Assembly (NCBI GenBank): GCA_049967035.1
Contig: JBMFTM010000008.1
Coordinates: forward strand, 1-21,512
Length of the DNA stretch: 21,512 nucleotides
Reading direction: 5' to 3'
From: Acidifodinimicrobium sp049967035
Lineage (GTDB): Archaea > Nanobdellota > Nanobdellia > Parvarchaeales > Parvarchaeaceae
Below the pieces are notes generated by a model. That model ran no database searches and was not told the origin of the DNA. It saw only the letters and a list, made by a program, of their open reading frames with translations. Each line of letters starts with the position of its first letter. The stretch's first letter is position 1. The translations under genes were made by a program, and so were the position numbers. This document shows, piece by piece, positions 7,619 through 14,689 of this stretch.

Positions 7619-8704
7619 TTACTTTAGTATCTCTATGCCAAGCTCCTTACTTATGGCTGAACTTGTCTTCGAGATAACCGCTGTGTCCTCTGGTCCCAGA
7701 AGATAAGGCGAACTTACCCCTGTGACTATAGTCATCACTCTCAGCTTACCTGAGAAAGACTCATCCACTCTGGCACCCCAGATTACTATCGCATCGGAGT
7801 CCAAAGATTGGGTAGCTAATTCCCCTATCTCATTAACCTCCGATAGAGTCATATCTGGCCCACCTGTTATGTGTATAAGTGCACCTCTAGCGCCTTTGTA
7901 GCTCACATCAAGCAGAGGGTTGTTCAATGCGCGTTTCACGACCTCAGCGACCCTTGAATCAGAGGCGTCAGTCTCTCCTATACCTATTACAGAGACACCG
8001 CCCTTGTTCATTATCGCCTTTATATCGGCGAAATCAAGGTTCACCAGAGAAGGTATAGCTATTGTCTCGACTATGCCTTTTATCATCGTAGCTACGACTT
8101 CATTCGCTATGTTAAATGCCTGGTCTATAGGCAGATTACCAGCGAAGTTCACAAGCCTATTGTTGTCTATCACTATAACAGTATCAGACACATTCCTAAG
8201 CTCCTGAAGCCCATTCTCGGCGTGTTCAACGCGCTTCCTTTCGGTCTTGAAAGGCATTGTTACAGTGCTTATCACGATAGCTCCTAGATCCTTTGCTATC
8301 TTGGCCACCACCGGTGCACCACCAGTTCCTGTTCCTCCTCCGAGCCCAGCGCAAACGAATACCAAATCAGCGCCTCTCAGAGAATCCTTCAAGGCTTGCG
8401 CAGACTCTTCTGCAGCCTGCTTACCCTTCTCAGGAAAACCACCAGCACCAAGGCCCCTAGTTGTTTCCTTACCTATAAGCAGCTTCTTATCTGCTGTTCT
8501 CGCGTTAAGTTGCACCTGGTCGGTATTAGCTATGATGACTTCTGCGCCTTTTACACCCTTCTTATGAAGCCAAGAAGCCATGTTATTGCCTGCACCACCA
8601 ACCCCTATTACCTTTATCTGCGCCTGGTTAAACAGCGCATCGTCAGTCGAGATTTGTTCTTTACCCGCTCGTAAAGCACTCTCCACCAGAATATCCATTA
8701 CCAT
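7619..8704 (-). CDS. ftsZ: Cell-division GTPase FtsZ
   Basis: This 361-aa tubulin homologue polymerises with GTP into the division ring. Visible: first nucleotide-binding loop VIGVGGAGNNM (32-42), NTDQVQL, the tubulin signature GGGTGTG (122-128), and the T7 loop NLDFADIK (222-229) with the acidic residues that complete the GTPase site of the next subunit. The protein ends soon after the second domain, without a long C-terminal linker. The ATG at 8704 is preferred because GGGAGG lies 5 nt upstream; ATG 8698 is the alternative. It is a single gene with its own promoter, and two hairpins follow it. Confidence 0.97.
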   Translation of the reverse strand: MVMDILVESALRAGKEQISTDDALFNQAQIKVIGVGGAGNNMASWLHKKGVKGAEVIIANTDQVQLNARTADKKLLIGKETTRGLGAGGFPEKGKQAAEESAQALKDSLRGADLVFVCAGLGGGTGTGGAPVVAKIAKDLGAIVISTVTMPFKTERKRVEHAENGLQELRNVSDTVIVIDNNRLVNFAGNLPIDQAFNIANEVVATMIKGIVETIAIPSLVNLDFADIKAIMNKGGVSVIGIGETDASDSRVAEVVKRALNNPLLDVSYKGARGALIHITGGPDMTLSEVNEIGELATQSLDSDAIVIWGARVDESFSGKLRVMTIVTGVSSPYLLGPEDTAVISKTSSAISKELGIEILK

Positions 8705-8709
8705 TTTTT

Positions 8710-8715
8710 CCTCCC
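8710..8715 (-). promoter_or_regulatory. Shine-Dalgarno of ftsZ
   Basis: GGGAGG on the minus strand, 5 nt before the ATG at 8704, favouring that codon over the in-frame ATG at 8698. Confidence 0.75.
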
Positions 8716-8743
8716 TTTAATAACTAAAACACAAACCGAAAGG

Positions 8744-8751
8744 TTTATATT
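8744..8751 (-). promoter_or_regulatory. TATA box of ftsZ, possibly bidirectional
   Basis: The minus strand reads GAATATAAACC, centred about 43 nt before the ftsZ ATG, predicting a leader of roughly 17 nt that includes the Shine-Dalgarno. Read on the plus strand the same element is TTTATATT, close to the archaeal consensus, and would start transcription near 8774, just before the two stem-loops of the putative RNA. A 5-bp inverted repeat (AAACC-GAAA-GGTTT, 8733-8746) overlaps its edge. Confidence 0.5.
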
Positions 8752-8773
8752 CTAGTTATTCCTTATTATTTTT

Positions 8774-8877
8774 AGTAAGAAAAGTAAGTGATGCGCCAAA
8801 TTTCGCTTACAGTCTGATTAAAAATCTGGACGTTCTGCAAAACGTTCGGATTTCCTTAATTTTATTCAGACATTTTT
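8774..8877 (+). ncRNA. Putative structured small RNA, about 100 nt
   Basis: Two stem-loops stand back to back in the non-coding space before ftsZ. Stem 1 pairs 8784-8791 with 8803-8810 (8 bp, 11-nt loop). Stem 2 spans 8812-8871: an outer 6-bp stem (GTCTGA/TCAGAC), 4 bp of TTAA/TTAA, then 13 uninterrupted pairs (8822-8834 with 8841-8853) around the loop CTGCAA. Three pairs are G-U wobbles that are valid only in plus-strand RNA; on the minus strand they become A-C mismatches. A run of five T follows at once, and a TATA-like element lies about 26 nt before the predicted start. No known RNA family is recognised. End points are estimates. Confidence 0.5.
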
Positions 8878-9062
8878 AATAATATCTACTTATACGTTTC
8901 TATTTAAAAGCATTGTTGAAATAAAGTGCAACATGTTTTTAACCATATTTATTAGGATTAAGATGTTAATTTAGTTCAAAGATCAATTTTAAGGGCAAAA
9001 TTTTCTGCGAGATACGAGTTAGAAAAATATAATTCAAATTAGAAGGTGAAGTACATCCAAAA
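8878..9062. other. AT-rich non-coding spacer
   Basis: This part of the 412-bp gap between ftsZ and the MarR-like gene is very AT-rich and holds no open frame of useful length and no strong structure. A second TATA-like sequence (AAAAATATAATTC, about 9022-9034) might give the MarR-like gene a leadered transcript. Otherwise I see nothing in it. Confidence 0.5.
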
Positions 9063-9076
9063 ATGCATAACTGCAT
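9063..9076. promoter_or_regulatory. Inverted repeat, possible operator of the MarR-like gene
   Basis: ATGCA-TAAC-TGCAT is a short dyad ending 10 nt upstream of the TATA box of the winged-helix gene. That position is where an autoregulator or activator could bind. The site is short, so chance is possible. Confidence 0.3.
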
Positions 9077-9086
9077 ACACTAAATC

Positions 9087-9095
9087 TATAAATAT
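9087..9095 (+). promoter_or_regulatory. TATA box of the MarR-like gene
   Basis: TATAAATAT centred 26 nt before the ATG at 9117, predicting a leaderless start. An AGGAGG at 9098-9103 lies 13 nt before the ATG, too far for normal use and upstream of the predicted transcript start, so it is probably fortuitous unless a more distal promoter is used. Confidence 0.6.
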
Positions 9096-9116
9096 TCAGG
9101 AGGATTAAAGGTAATT

Positions 9117-9401
9117 ATGAAAAACTTTAGCGATGAGAGGGGACAGATACAAAAGCTTTTCCTGCATAACAAACCTTTCCTGATACTGAAGATGATATAT
9201 TACAATGACAATCATACATATGCTGCTATTATATCTAGGAAGATAGATTGCAGCTATTCTTATATTGTGAAACTTCTCAACAAGATGAGTAAATTGGACA
9301 TAGTTAAGGTTTCAAATGATAAGCATAAAAGGATAGTAAAACTCACCGACAAAGGTAAAAAACTTTTCAAGTTACTTTTAGAGGTATCAACGATTAAATG
9401 A
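9117..9401 (+). CDS. Small winged-helix (MarR-like) transcription regulator
   Basis: This 94-aa protein is one winged helix-turn-helix domain. FLILKMIYYNDNHTYAAIISRKIDCSYSYIVKLLNKMSKLDIV (about 21-63) gives the helices with the recognition helix at SYSYIVKLLNKM. The wing KDKHKRIVKLTDKGKKLF (about 66-84) ends in the TxKGKxL pattern typical of MarR/archaeal single-domain regulators. It probably binds DNA as a dimer. It is a single gene with its own TATA box and a dyad upstream, and its stop is only 6 nt from the stop of the opposing unit. The target is unknown. Confidence 0.75.
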   Translation: MKNFSDERGQIQKLFLHNKPFLILKMIYYNDNHTYAAIISRKIDCSYSYIVKLLNKMSKLDIVKVSNDKHKRIVKLTDKGKKLFKLLLEVSTIK

Positions 9402-9407
9402 GAGAAG

Positions 9408-9881
9408 TTAATTCTTTTTCTTTACGTCTTTTTCTATAGCGACTGCATAGTCACCAACTTTCTTCAAGACCCTGTCAACTATGTAAGGCTTAACAAACTT
9501 ATCAAGTATCTCAGGGAGATCCATGTTCTCCTTTATCCTATAGTTGTTGTCTATTTTTTCAACTATACCTGTAGATATCAATTTTCTGAGGTCCCTCAGA
9601 ATATTTGCGTATACTATTTTAACATTGTTGCTGTACAACTTTTTGACTATGTCATAACTAGTTAATCCACTTGGTTTATCTTTTCTTGCTTTTAAAAGTA
9701 TATCAAGGATGTAAACAATCCCGATTCTGCTTTCCCCCGGGTTTACCAAACCCAAAGATATACAAAACCTTCTTAAATTGGAAAAATAATCATTTGACGG
9801 TTTCTCAAATTCGCTTAGGACCAATCTGTATAAAGGCTTGTCCTTGAAAAGCTTGTTCTTGAATTTAAAGTCATACTTCAT
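9408..9881 (-). CDS. Winged-helix domain protein of unknown function
   Basis: This 157-aa protein contains a winged-helix-like region at about 52-117: helices around RIGIVYILDILLKAR, the turn GLTSYDIVKKLYSNN, a recognition-like helix YANILRDLRKLISTGIV and a wing VEKIDNNYRIK. Basic helices flank it on both sides, with a lysine-rich C terminus. It may bind DNA or mediate protein contacts. It follows the 412-aa coiled-coil gene by 11 nt in the same direction, so the two are likely made together; a joint role is an inference. Confidence 0.6.
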   Translation of the reverse strand: MKYDFKFKNKLFKDKPLYRLVLSEFEKPSNDYFSNLRRFCISLGLVNPGESRIGIVYILDILLKARKDKPSGLTSYDIVKKLYSNNVKIVYANILRDLRKLISTGIVEKIDNNYRIKENMDLPEILDKFVKPYIVDRVLKKVGDYAVAIEKDVKKKN

Positions 9882-9892
9882 ATTGGCTGATA

Positions 9893-11131
9893 TTAGCTTT
9901 TCTCATTTAATTTTTTATTCAGATTCAATATGTCATCTTTAGTCGCAAACAAAGGCAAGCTTGTCTTTATATGCTCTATATCCTTACTCAGATCAAATAT
10001 TTTCCTACTTAACTCATTTAGTCTATCATCAAACTGTGTGAACTTATTTGTGGATTCAGTTACCTGATTGAACATCATCTCAGTCTTAGAGCTAACGGAG
10101 TTTATCCTGTTCTCCGCTTCGCTTATAGCCTTAGCGGTATTTATTGCTTCTTCAAGTATTTTATTAGAGTTTTTTATTACGCTCAGATCTGATAACCTGC
10201 TGGATATTGCGCTTACATCCTTCTTAATTGATATATCATCATCCGATAGGCGATTTACCTGTGCTGTGGTTGCCTCAAGTTTATCAGTGAGCATCTTTAT
10301 TGAGGTGGCTATATTCCCAAGATCTGCGCCGGAAAAAGCTGACATCAACCCCCTGCTAGTGTTTATGAAATCCAAGGAGAATTTATGAAGGTCCGCTATA
10401 TTTTTCTCTATACTGGAGAATTCAGAACCAATAGAATCAAGTTTCAATTGAAACCCATTAGTCTGAACATTTATTGAATTGACTGAATCCGTTATGGTTC
10501 TGATCTGGTCCTTTACATTTGAGATATCTTTCTTTATGCCATCTACTTCGTCTACGACTCCATTGATTGTAGGCAAAGCGTTAACCACGGTATCTGACAA
10601 CTTAGATAGTTTTGCATTCAATTCATTTATTGATGAGTTTTGATTTGAAACGGCTGCATTGACATTCTTAGTAAGGTCATTGAAACTAGTTGTTATTGAG
10701 CTTATAGTTTTATAACCCTCTTTTAAAGTGTTAAGTTGGTCTGTGATTCCGCTTATGGATGGTATCGCCTTTAATGTAGTATCTGATATTTTTGTGATTT
10801 TTGCGTCTAAGTTGTTAATCGAGGAAGCAAGAGATGCGACCGCGTTAGCCGAGGACTTATTCAAGCTATTTACATTGTCTGATATATTATATATTGTGTC
10901 AAAAACCTGTTTCAGCTGCGAGTCGATACGGCCTATCTCCGTGTTAGTTTTTGATATTGTGTCACCGTAGTCTTTGAGTATTTTATTTTGGCTAGAAATC
11001 GCATTATTTAATGCGATTAATCTATTGTATATATCTGATACTGTAGAGCGTAAAGAACTATTGAAAGCATCAACGCTGGCCTTGTATTCATCATAGTTCT
11101 GAGAAAGTTTAATCTCTGACACATTTGCCAT
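9893..11131 (-). CDS. Long coiled-coil protein with internal 63-residue duplication
   Basis: This 412-aa protein is predicted almost wholly alpha-helical, rich in S, N, I, L, D and K, with heptad spacing of hydrophobics from about residue 20 to the end. Residues 77-139 and 140-202 align without gaps at about 40% identity (hand count 25 of 63), and 63 is nine heptads. The end (TKDDILNLNKKL) resembles coiled-coil tails that form trimers or tetramers. There is no signal peptide, transmembrane span or enzymatic motif, so it is probably a cytoplasmic structural, scaffolding or chromosome/division-related protein; none of these is proven. A TATA box centred 26 nt upstream supports the start. It forms a unit with the winged-helix gene after it. 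Confidence 0.75.
   Translation of the reverse strand: MANVSEIKLSQNYDEYKASVDAFNSSLRSTVSDIYNRLIALNNAISSQNKILKDYGDTISKTNTEIGRIDSQLKQVFDTIYNISDNVNSLNKSSANAVASLASSINNLDAKITKISDTTLKAIPSISGITDQLNTLKEGYKTISSITTSFNDLTKNVNAAVSNQNSSINELNAKLSKLSDTVVNALPTINGVVDEVDGIKKDISNVKDQIRTITDSVNSINVQTNGFQLKLDSIGSEFSSIEKNIADLHKFSLDFINTSRGLMSAFSGADLGNIATSIKMLTDKLEATTAQVNRLSDDDISIKKDVSAISSRLSDLSVIKNSNKILEEAINTAKAISEAENRINSVSSKTEMMFNQVTESTNKFTQFDDRLNELSRKIFDLSKDIEHIKTSLPLFATKDDILNLNKKLNEKS
10526..10903 (-). repeat. Tandem duplication inside the coiled-coil gene (two 189-bp units)
   Basis: The units are 10715-10903 (residues 77-139) and 10526-10714 (residues 140-202). Both contain the series TIxxI, NxL, SSIN, LxAK, KxSDT, AxPxIxG and D-xxxxxK at the same offsets. 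The resemblance is at protein level; a degenerate third copy may begin near residue 210 (RTITDSVNSIN). Confidence 0.6.
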
Positions 11132-11153
11132 TTAATTATATTAATTATTTTGA

Positions 11154-11161
11154 TATTTAAA
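11154..11161 (-). promoter_or_regulatory. TATA box of the coiled-coil unit
   Basis: The minus strand reads CTTTAAATATC, centred 26 nt before the ATG at 11131, in the short spacer after the thiolase gene. It predicts a leaderless transcript. Confidence 0.6.
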
Positions 11162-11192
11162 GATTTAATTCTTCCTTCAAATGCTGCCAATA

Positions 11193-12104
11193 TTATACGT
11201 TTGTTCCGACCACAGAAAGTCTTATAGAACAAGCTTCGCATATGTTTTTAGATGAAGGAGCGCCGCATATACTACATTTATTTAACTTTCCAGAATCTGA
11301 GGCAGCTTTTAAGCTATCCGCCAACTTAAGCGCAGAGTCAACTATATTCTCTTTGCTTCCCATATACAAACTTTCAAGCTGCTTCACTATCTGGGAGACC
11401 TCATTCCTTATCCCAAACTTCGCGTAGGGGCACTCAGAATGTATCGCATTTATCCCCCTTAATATGGAATAAAGCATCGTTTCTTTTTCACTGACAAACA
11501 TAAAAGGCTTTATTCTCGGTGTGAAGCCTTTGTCTTTAATTAAACCAACATTGGCTCCGACCCTTATAAATCTACTCTCATCATTTTGAATTAAATTCAT
11601 GATAACACTTTCAGCTTCATCATCCAGATTATGGGCAGTGGCGACTTTATCTGCGCTATTTTCCAAAGCTGCTTTGTTAATTAGATACCGCCTAAGTACG
11701 CCACAGTATGAGCATGGTATCCCTCCCTTTATTTTTGTCAGTTCGTCCATGCTCTTCGAGACGAAATCTTTATAGGAATAGACTTTGTACTTTACCCCCC
11801 AATCTTCGCAATAATGTTTCATTATGTCTATGGTCTTATCTCTATAGCCGGCTATACCCTCGTCTATCGTAATGGACAGTATCTCATTCTTTCCTCTGAA
11901 AAACTTATTAAGTATGTACAGTAAGGAAAGAGAATCTTTACCCCCTGAATTAGCAACAACAATCTTTTCGCCATCATTGATAAGACTATACTTAGAGATC
12001 GTATCTAAAACTCTATCTTCGAAGTTCTTCAAAAAGTGATCACGGCAAAATGTACCACTAGCAGATGAAATCACTGCGTCTTTGCCGCAGATTTGGCACA
12101 GCAT
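11193..12104 (-). CDS. ttuA: TtuA/Ncs6-family tRNA thiolase
   Basis: This 303-aa PP-loop ATPase adenylates a tRNA uridine so that sulfur can be added. Elements: N-terminal zinc site CQIC...CRDH (C3, C6, C20, H23), PP-loop SGGKDS (53-58), the three cysteines of the 4Fe-4S cluster C131, C134 (CSYC) and C225 (SECPY), AHNLDDEAE (158-165), and a C-terminal zinc site CSIC...CEAC (C277, C280, C289, C292). Both zinc sites and the cluster are characteristic of TtuA (2-thiouridine at position 54 in thermophiles); Ncs6/CTU1 proteins that act at U34 share them, so the target base is not certain. It starts 4 nt after a ubiquitin-like carrier gene. Confidence 0.9.
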   Translation of the reverse strand: MLCQICGKDAVISSASGTFCRDHFLKNFEDRVLDTISKYSLINDGEKIVVANSGGKDSLSLLYILNKFFRGKNEILSITIDEGIAGYRDKTIDIMKHYCEDWGVKYKVYSYKDFVSKSMDELTKIKGGIPCSYCGVLRRYLINKAALENSADKVATAHNLDDEAESVIMNLIQNDESRFIRVGANVGLIKDKGFTPRIKPFMFVSEKETMLYSILRGINAIHSECPYAKFGIRNEVSQIVKQLESLYMGSKENIVDSALKLADSLKAASDSGKLNKCSICGAPSSKNICEACSIRLSVVGTNV

Positions 12105-12108
12105 GAAT

Positions 12109-12315
12109 TTATCCCCCTGAGAAAACCTCTACCATATTCAACTTCATACCATCTGGCACTTTCCTATCAGAAGTGTAAATTTTCCCTTCTTCGTCCACAA
12201 ATATCACAGAATCATCGTTTGTTCCAAGTTTCTTGATTATCTCTGAAACAAAGCCGGATTCTACTTCGATCTCCTTTTCCCCAAATTTTATATTGTTTAT
12301 CCTAACTTTTACCAT
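12109..12315 (-). CDS. Ubiquitin-like sulfur carrier (TtuB/Urm1/MoaD-like)
   Basis: This 68-aa beta-grasp protein ends exactly in Gly-Gly (residues 67-68), the feature required for C-terminal adenylation and thiocarboxylation. Its sequence pattern (KVRINNIKFGEKEIEVESG, then FVDEEGKIYTSDRKVPDGMKLNMVEVFSGG) fits the MoaD/ThiS/Urm1/SAMP fold. Its gene overlaps the end of valS by 14 nt and is followed after 4 nt by the TtuA-like gene, so it is most likely the sulfur donor of that enzyme (as TtuB is for TtuA). A role in molybdopterin or thiamin synthesis or in protein tagging is possible but no such genes are nearby. The E1-like activating enzyme is not in the window. Confidence 0.8.
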   Translation of the reverse strand: MVKVRINNIKFGEKEIEVESGFVSEIIKKLGTNDDSVIFVDEEGKIYTSDRKVPDGMKLNMVEVFSGG

Positions 12316-14641
12316 AAGTGATATTATGCATTAAGGTCAAATCTTTACTGAATTGCTTCAAATCATCTGGGATTTCGATCGATATGCTGTCCCTAAGAGA
12401 CTTGCCTGAATCCTTCTTTGCCTTCCAGACCTTTGTATTAAATGAGATTATTGCGTCAGTCATGCTATAGTAATTCTCTTCAGATTTACTCTGTTTAGGG
12501 AATAACTCCAGATCTACCCTTTTACCCCCATAGACCTCCCTCCACAGTTTATCTGATATGAATGGAGTAATTGGGGCCAAGAACAACACCAACATCTTAA
12601 AAACTTCTCTCAAAGTGTATATAGCCGCGTCTCTCTCTGTCTTCGAGGAGTTGTTCCCATAAGCTCTTGCCTTGACCATCTCTATATAATGAGGGGCAAA
12701 AATGTTCCAAACAAACTCCCTGATTTTGTTTGAAACAGTGAAAAAATCAAAGGACTTGTATGCAGACACCAACTCCTCTGATAATTTTGATACATAGGAT
12801 ATTATCCATTTATCTGTAGGCAGGAGATCCGTGTACGCTATATTACCATCAGTCTTGAAGGAGCTTATAAACTTAGATATGTTCAAAAGCTTATTTAAAA
12901 ACTTGGACGTGCCCTGCAGTTTTTTCTCTGAGAACAACATGTTACTTCCTGACGAAGCCTCCGATGCGGCCCAAAATCTGAACGCATCTGCCCCATACTT
13001 CTCCATTATAGGGTATGGGTCAACCACGTTGCCTTTACTCTTAGACATCTTTTCGCCATGCTCATCCAACCCGACTCCGTCTATCCATACCATATCCCAA
13101 GGAGCCTTGCCAGTCAATTGGTAACCTCTTAAGAGGCTGTAGAATAGCCAAGTTCTGACTATATCAGGACCTTGCGGTCTAATAGTCAAAGGATAGGTCG
13201 ATGAATGAAAACTCTTGTCTGTCAGATATTTGGTGATGTACAAAGAGCTAACGCTTGAATCCATCCATGTATCGAAGGTTCTTGTATCACCTACAAACTC
13301 TTTACCTCCGCATTTTTTACATTTGGCATCAGCTGGCGGATTATCATGCCAAGGCTTATAATATTTACCAGGTTCTGGCACGAAAGGCTCCCCACAGTTT
13401 TTACAGTACCAAATAGGTATCTCCGTGCCGTAGAATCTTCTCCTTGATATAGGCCAATCTAACGCTGTTTTTATCCAATTAAGAAGAAGCTCTCTGCTCC
13501 AACCGGGTATGAAATTTAGGTTATCTGCTAGATATCTCATCTTGTCCTTGAAGGATATCACATCTATGTAGTATTCATCCATAGGTATTATCTCTATTAG
13601 AGTGTTACTTCTCTCACAAAAAGGAGACCTATGCATTATCTCCTCTATTTTATCTATATAGCCTTTCTCCTTTAGAATTTCTATTATCTTCTCCCTTGCG
13701 TCTTTAACAGTCAAACCGGCTAGAGAATTACCGGCTTTTTCTGTCATCTTCCCTCGCTCATCGATTATTATCGTGTCTTTTATGTTCAATTTCCTAGCCA
13801 AAAGGACGTCATTGTAATCTCCATAGGTACAAAGCATTTCCGCCCCGGTCCCATACTCCTTTTTAGCGGACTCATCTGAGATTATTTTCACCTCGTGACC
13901 ATATATTGGTACAACTGCAGTTTTACCTACTAAGTCCTTATACCTATCATCAGTCGGGTTTACAATGATAGCTTTACAAGCAGCTAGCAGCTCAGGCCTT
14001 GTGCTTGCGATAGTAATGGATTTATCCTCTCCTTTTATCGCAAATTTTATGCTTACCAACTTAGAGGGTATTTCTTTGTAGACTATCTCCGCATCTGCTA
14101 TCGTGGTGTTACAGTCAGAGCAGTAGTTACTTGGCCTTGTCCCACGATAGATCAATCCCTTATTCCAAAGCTCTATAAAGGTCGCCTGAGTTAATGCCCT
14201 ATATCCGTCAGAATCTGTCCTGTATATGTTGCTAAAATCACCAGAGTAACCCAACCTTTCGAGAATTTCTATCATTTCCTTCTCCAACTCATCCAATGCA
14301 GTATGACATAAATTTAGGAATTTTTCTCTCTCCGTATCGCGCATCCTGATGTTGTATTTCTTCTCTACATATCTTTCAACAGGTATCCCATTTCTGTCCA
14401 TACCCACCGGAAATAATACGTTATAACCTAGCATCCTTGCGGTTCTGCCGATCATGTCTATCTTTGAGTAATGCGCAGCCGCACCTACATGCCACGGCCT
14501 GCCAGAGGTGTATGGAGGAGGCGTATCTATGCCAAAGTACTGCTTTTTTGGATCTATTGAAAAATTTATCGGGCCTTCTTTCCTCCAAACATCTAAAACA
14601 GCCAACTCTTCCTTGTTACCCCAATTTTTAAGCTCATCCAT
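12302..14641 (-). CDS. valS: Valyl-tRNA synthetase
   Basis: This 779-aa class I synthetase charges tRNA-Val. Visible: the HIGH-type motif as HVGA (51-54) in PPPYTSGRPWHVGAAAH; a CSDC zinc knuckle (C174, C177); the CP1 editing domain with STRPELLAA (213-221); a second cysteine pair set (C413, C416, C441, C444); DTWMDSS (457-463) in the catalytic core; KMSKS (531-535); and an anticodon-binding helical domain to the end. At 779 residues it is short; bacterial ValRS of about 900 carries a C-terminal coiled-coil arm that is missing here. A TATA box centred 25 nt upstream gives it its own promoter, and it leads the sulfur-carrier/thiolase unit, overlapping the carrier gene by 14 nt. Confidence 0.95.
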   Translation of the reverse strand: MDELKNWGNKEELAVLDVWRKEGPINFSIDPKKQYFGIDTPPPYTSGRPWHVGAAAHYSKIDMIGRTARMLGYNVLFPVGMDRNGIPVERYVEKKYNIRMRDTEREKFLNLCHTALDELEKEMIEILERLGYSGDFSNIYRTDSDGYRALTQATFIELWNKGLIYRGTRPSNYCSDCNTTIADAEIVYKEIPSKLVSIKFAIKGEDKSITIASTRPELLAACKAIIVNPTDDRYKDLVGKTAVVPIYGHEVKIISDESAKKEYGTGAEMLCTYGDYNDVLLARKLNIKDTIIIDERGKMTEKAGNSLAGLTVKDAREKIIEILKEKGYIDKIEEIMHRSPFCERSNTLIEIIPMDEYYIDVISFKDKMRYLADNLNFIPGWSRELLLNWIKTALDWPISRRRFYGTEIPIWYCKNCGEPFVPEPGKYYKPWHDNPPADAKCKKCGGKEFVGDTRTFDTWMDSSVSSLYITKYLTDKSFHSSTYPLTIRPQGPDIVRTWLFYSLLRGYQLTGKAPWDMVWIDGVGLDEHGEKMSKSKGNVVDPYPIMEKYGADAFRFWAASEASSGSNMLFSEKKLQGTSKFLNKLLNISKFISSFKTDGNIAYTDLLPTDKWIISYVSKLSEELVSAYKSFDFFTVSNKIREFVWNIFAPHYIEMVKARAYGNNSSKTERDAAIYTLREVFKMLVLFLAPITPFISDKLWREVYGGKRVDLELFPKQSKSEENYYSMTDAIISFNTKVWKAKKDSGKSLRDSISIEIPDDLKQFSKDLTLMHNITYGKS

Positions 14642-14662
14642 CTAGAATCAGAGCAAAATTAA

Positions 14663-14671
14663 AAATTTAAA
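14663..14671 (-). promoter_or_regulatory. TATA box of the valS unit
   Basis: The minus strand reads GTTTAAATTTTT, centred about 25 nt before the ATG at 14641, in the 48-nt spacer after RNase J. It predicts a leaderless valS message. Confidence 0.6.
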
Positions 14672-14689
14672 CTTATACACTTCTATGAT

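Noticed and set aside
7568..7627. A 19-codon, very basic plus-strand frame across the ftsZ-proximal hairpin
   Set aside because: Its sequence is dictated by the inverted repeat and it runs into the end of ftsZ; no convincing promoter or homologue.
8787..8817. C-box-like (GTGATGC) and D-box-like (CTGA) sequences in the putative RNA
   Set aside because: The spacing is too long, the C box is imperfect, and there is no second C'/D' pair; a C/D guide RNA is not supported.
8809..8872. ACA trinucleotide at the base of each stem of the putative RNA, as in H/ACA guides
   Set aside because: The C of each ACA is paired in the stem and no kink-turn or proper guide pocket can be drawn, so the class is not assigned.
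9098..9103. AGGAGG upstream of the MarR-like gene as its ribosome-binding site
   Set aside because: It is 13 nt from the ATG and upstream of the predicted transcript start; kept only as an option if a distal promoter is used.
11017..11241. A 74-codon minus-strand open frame between the thiolase and coiled-coil genes
   Set aside because: It overlaps the 3' end of the thiolase gene and the 5' end of the coiled-coil gene in another frame and has no recognisable features.
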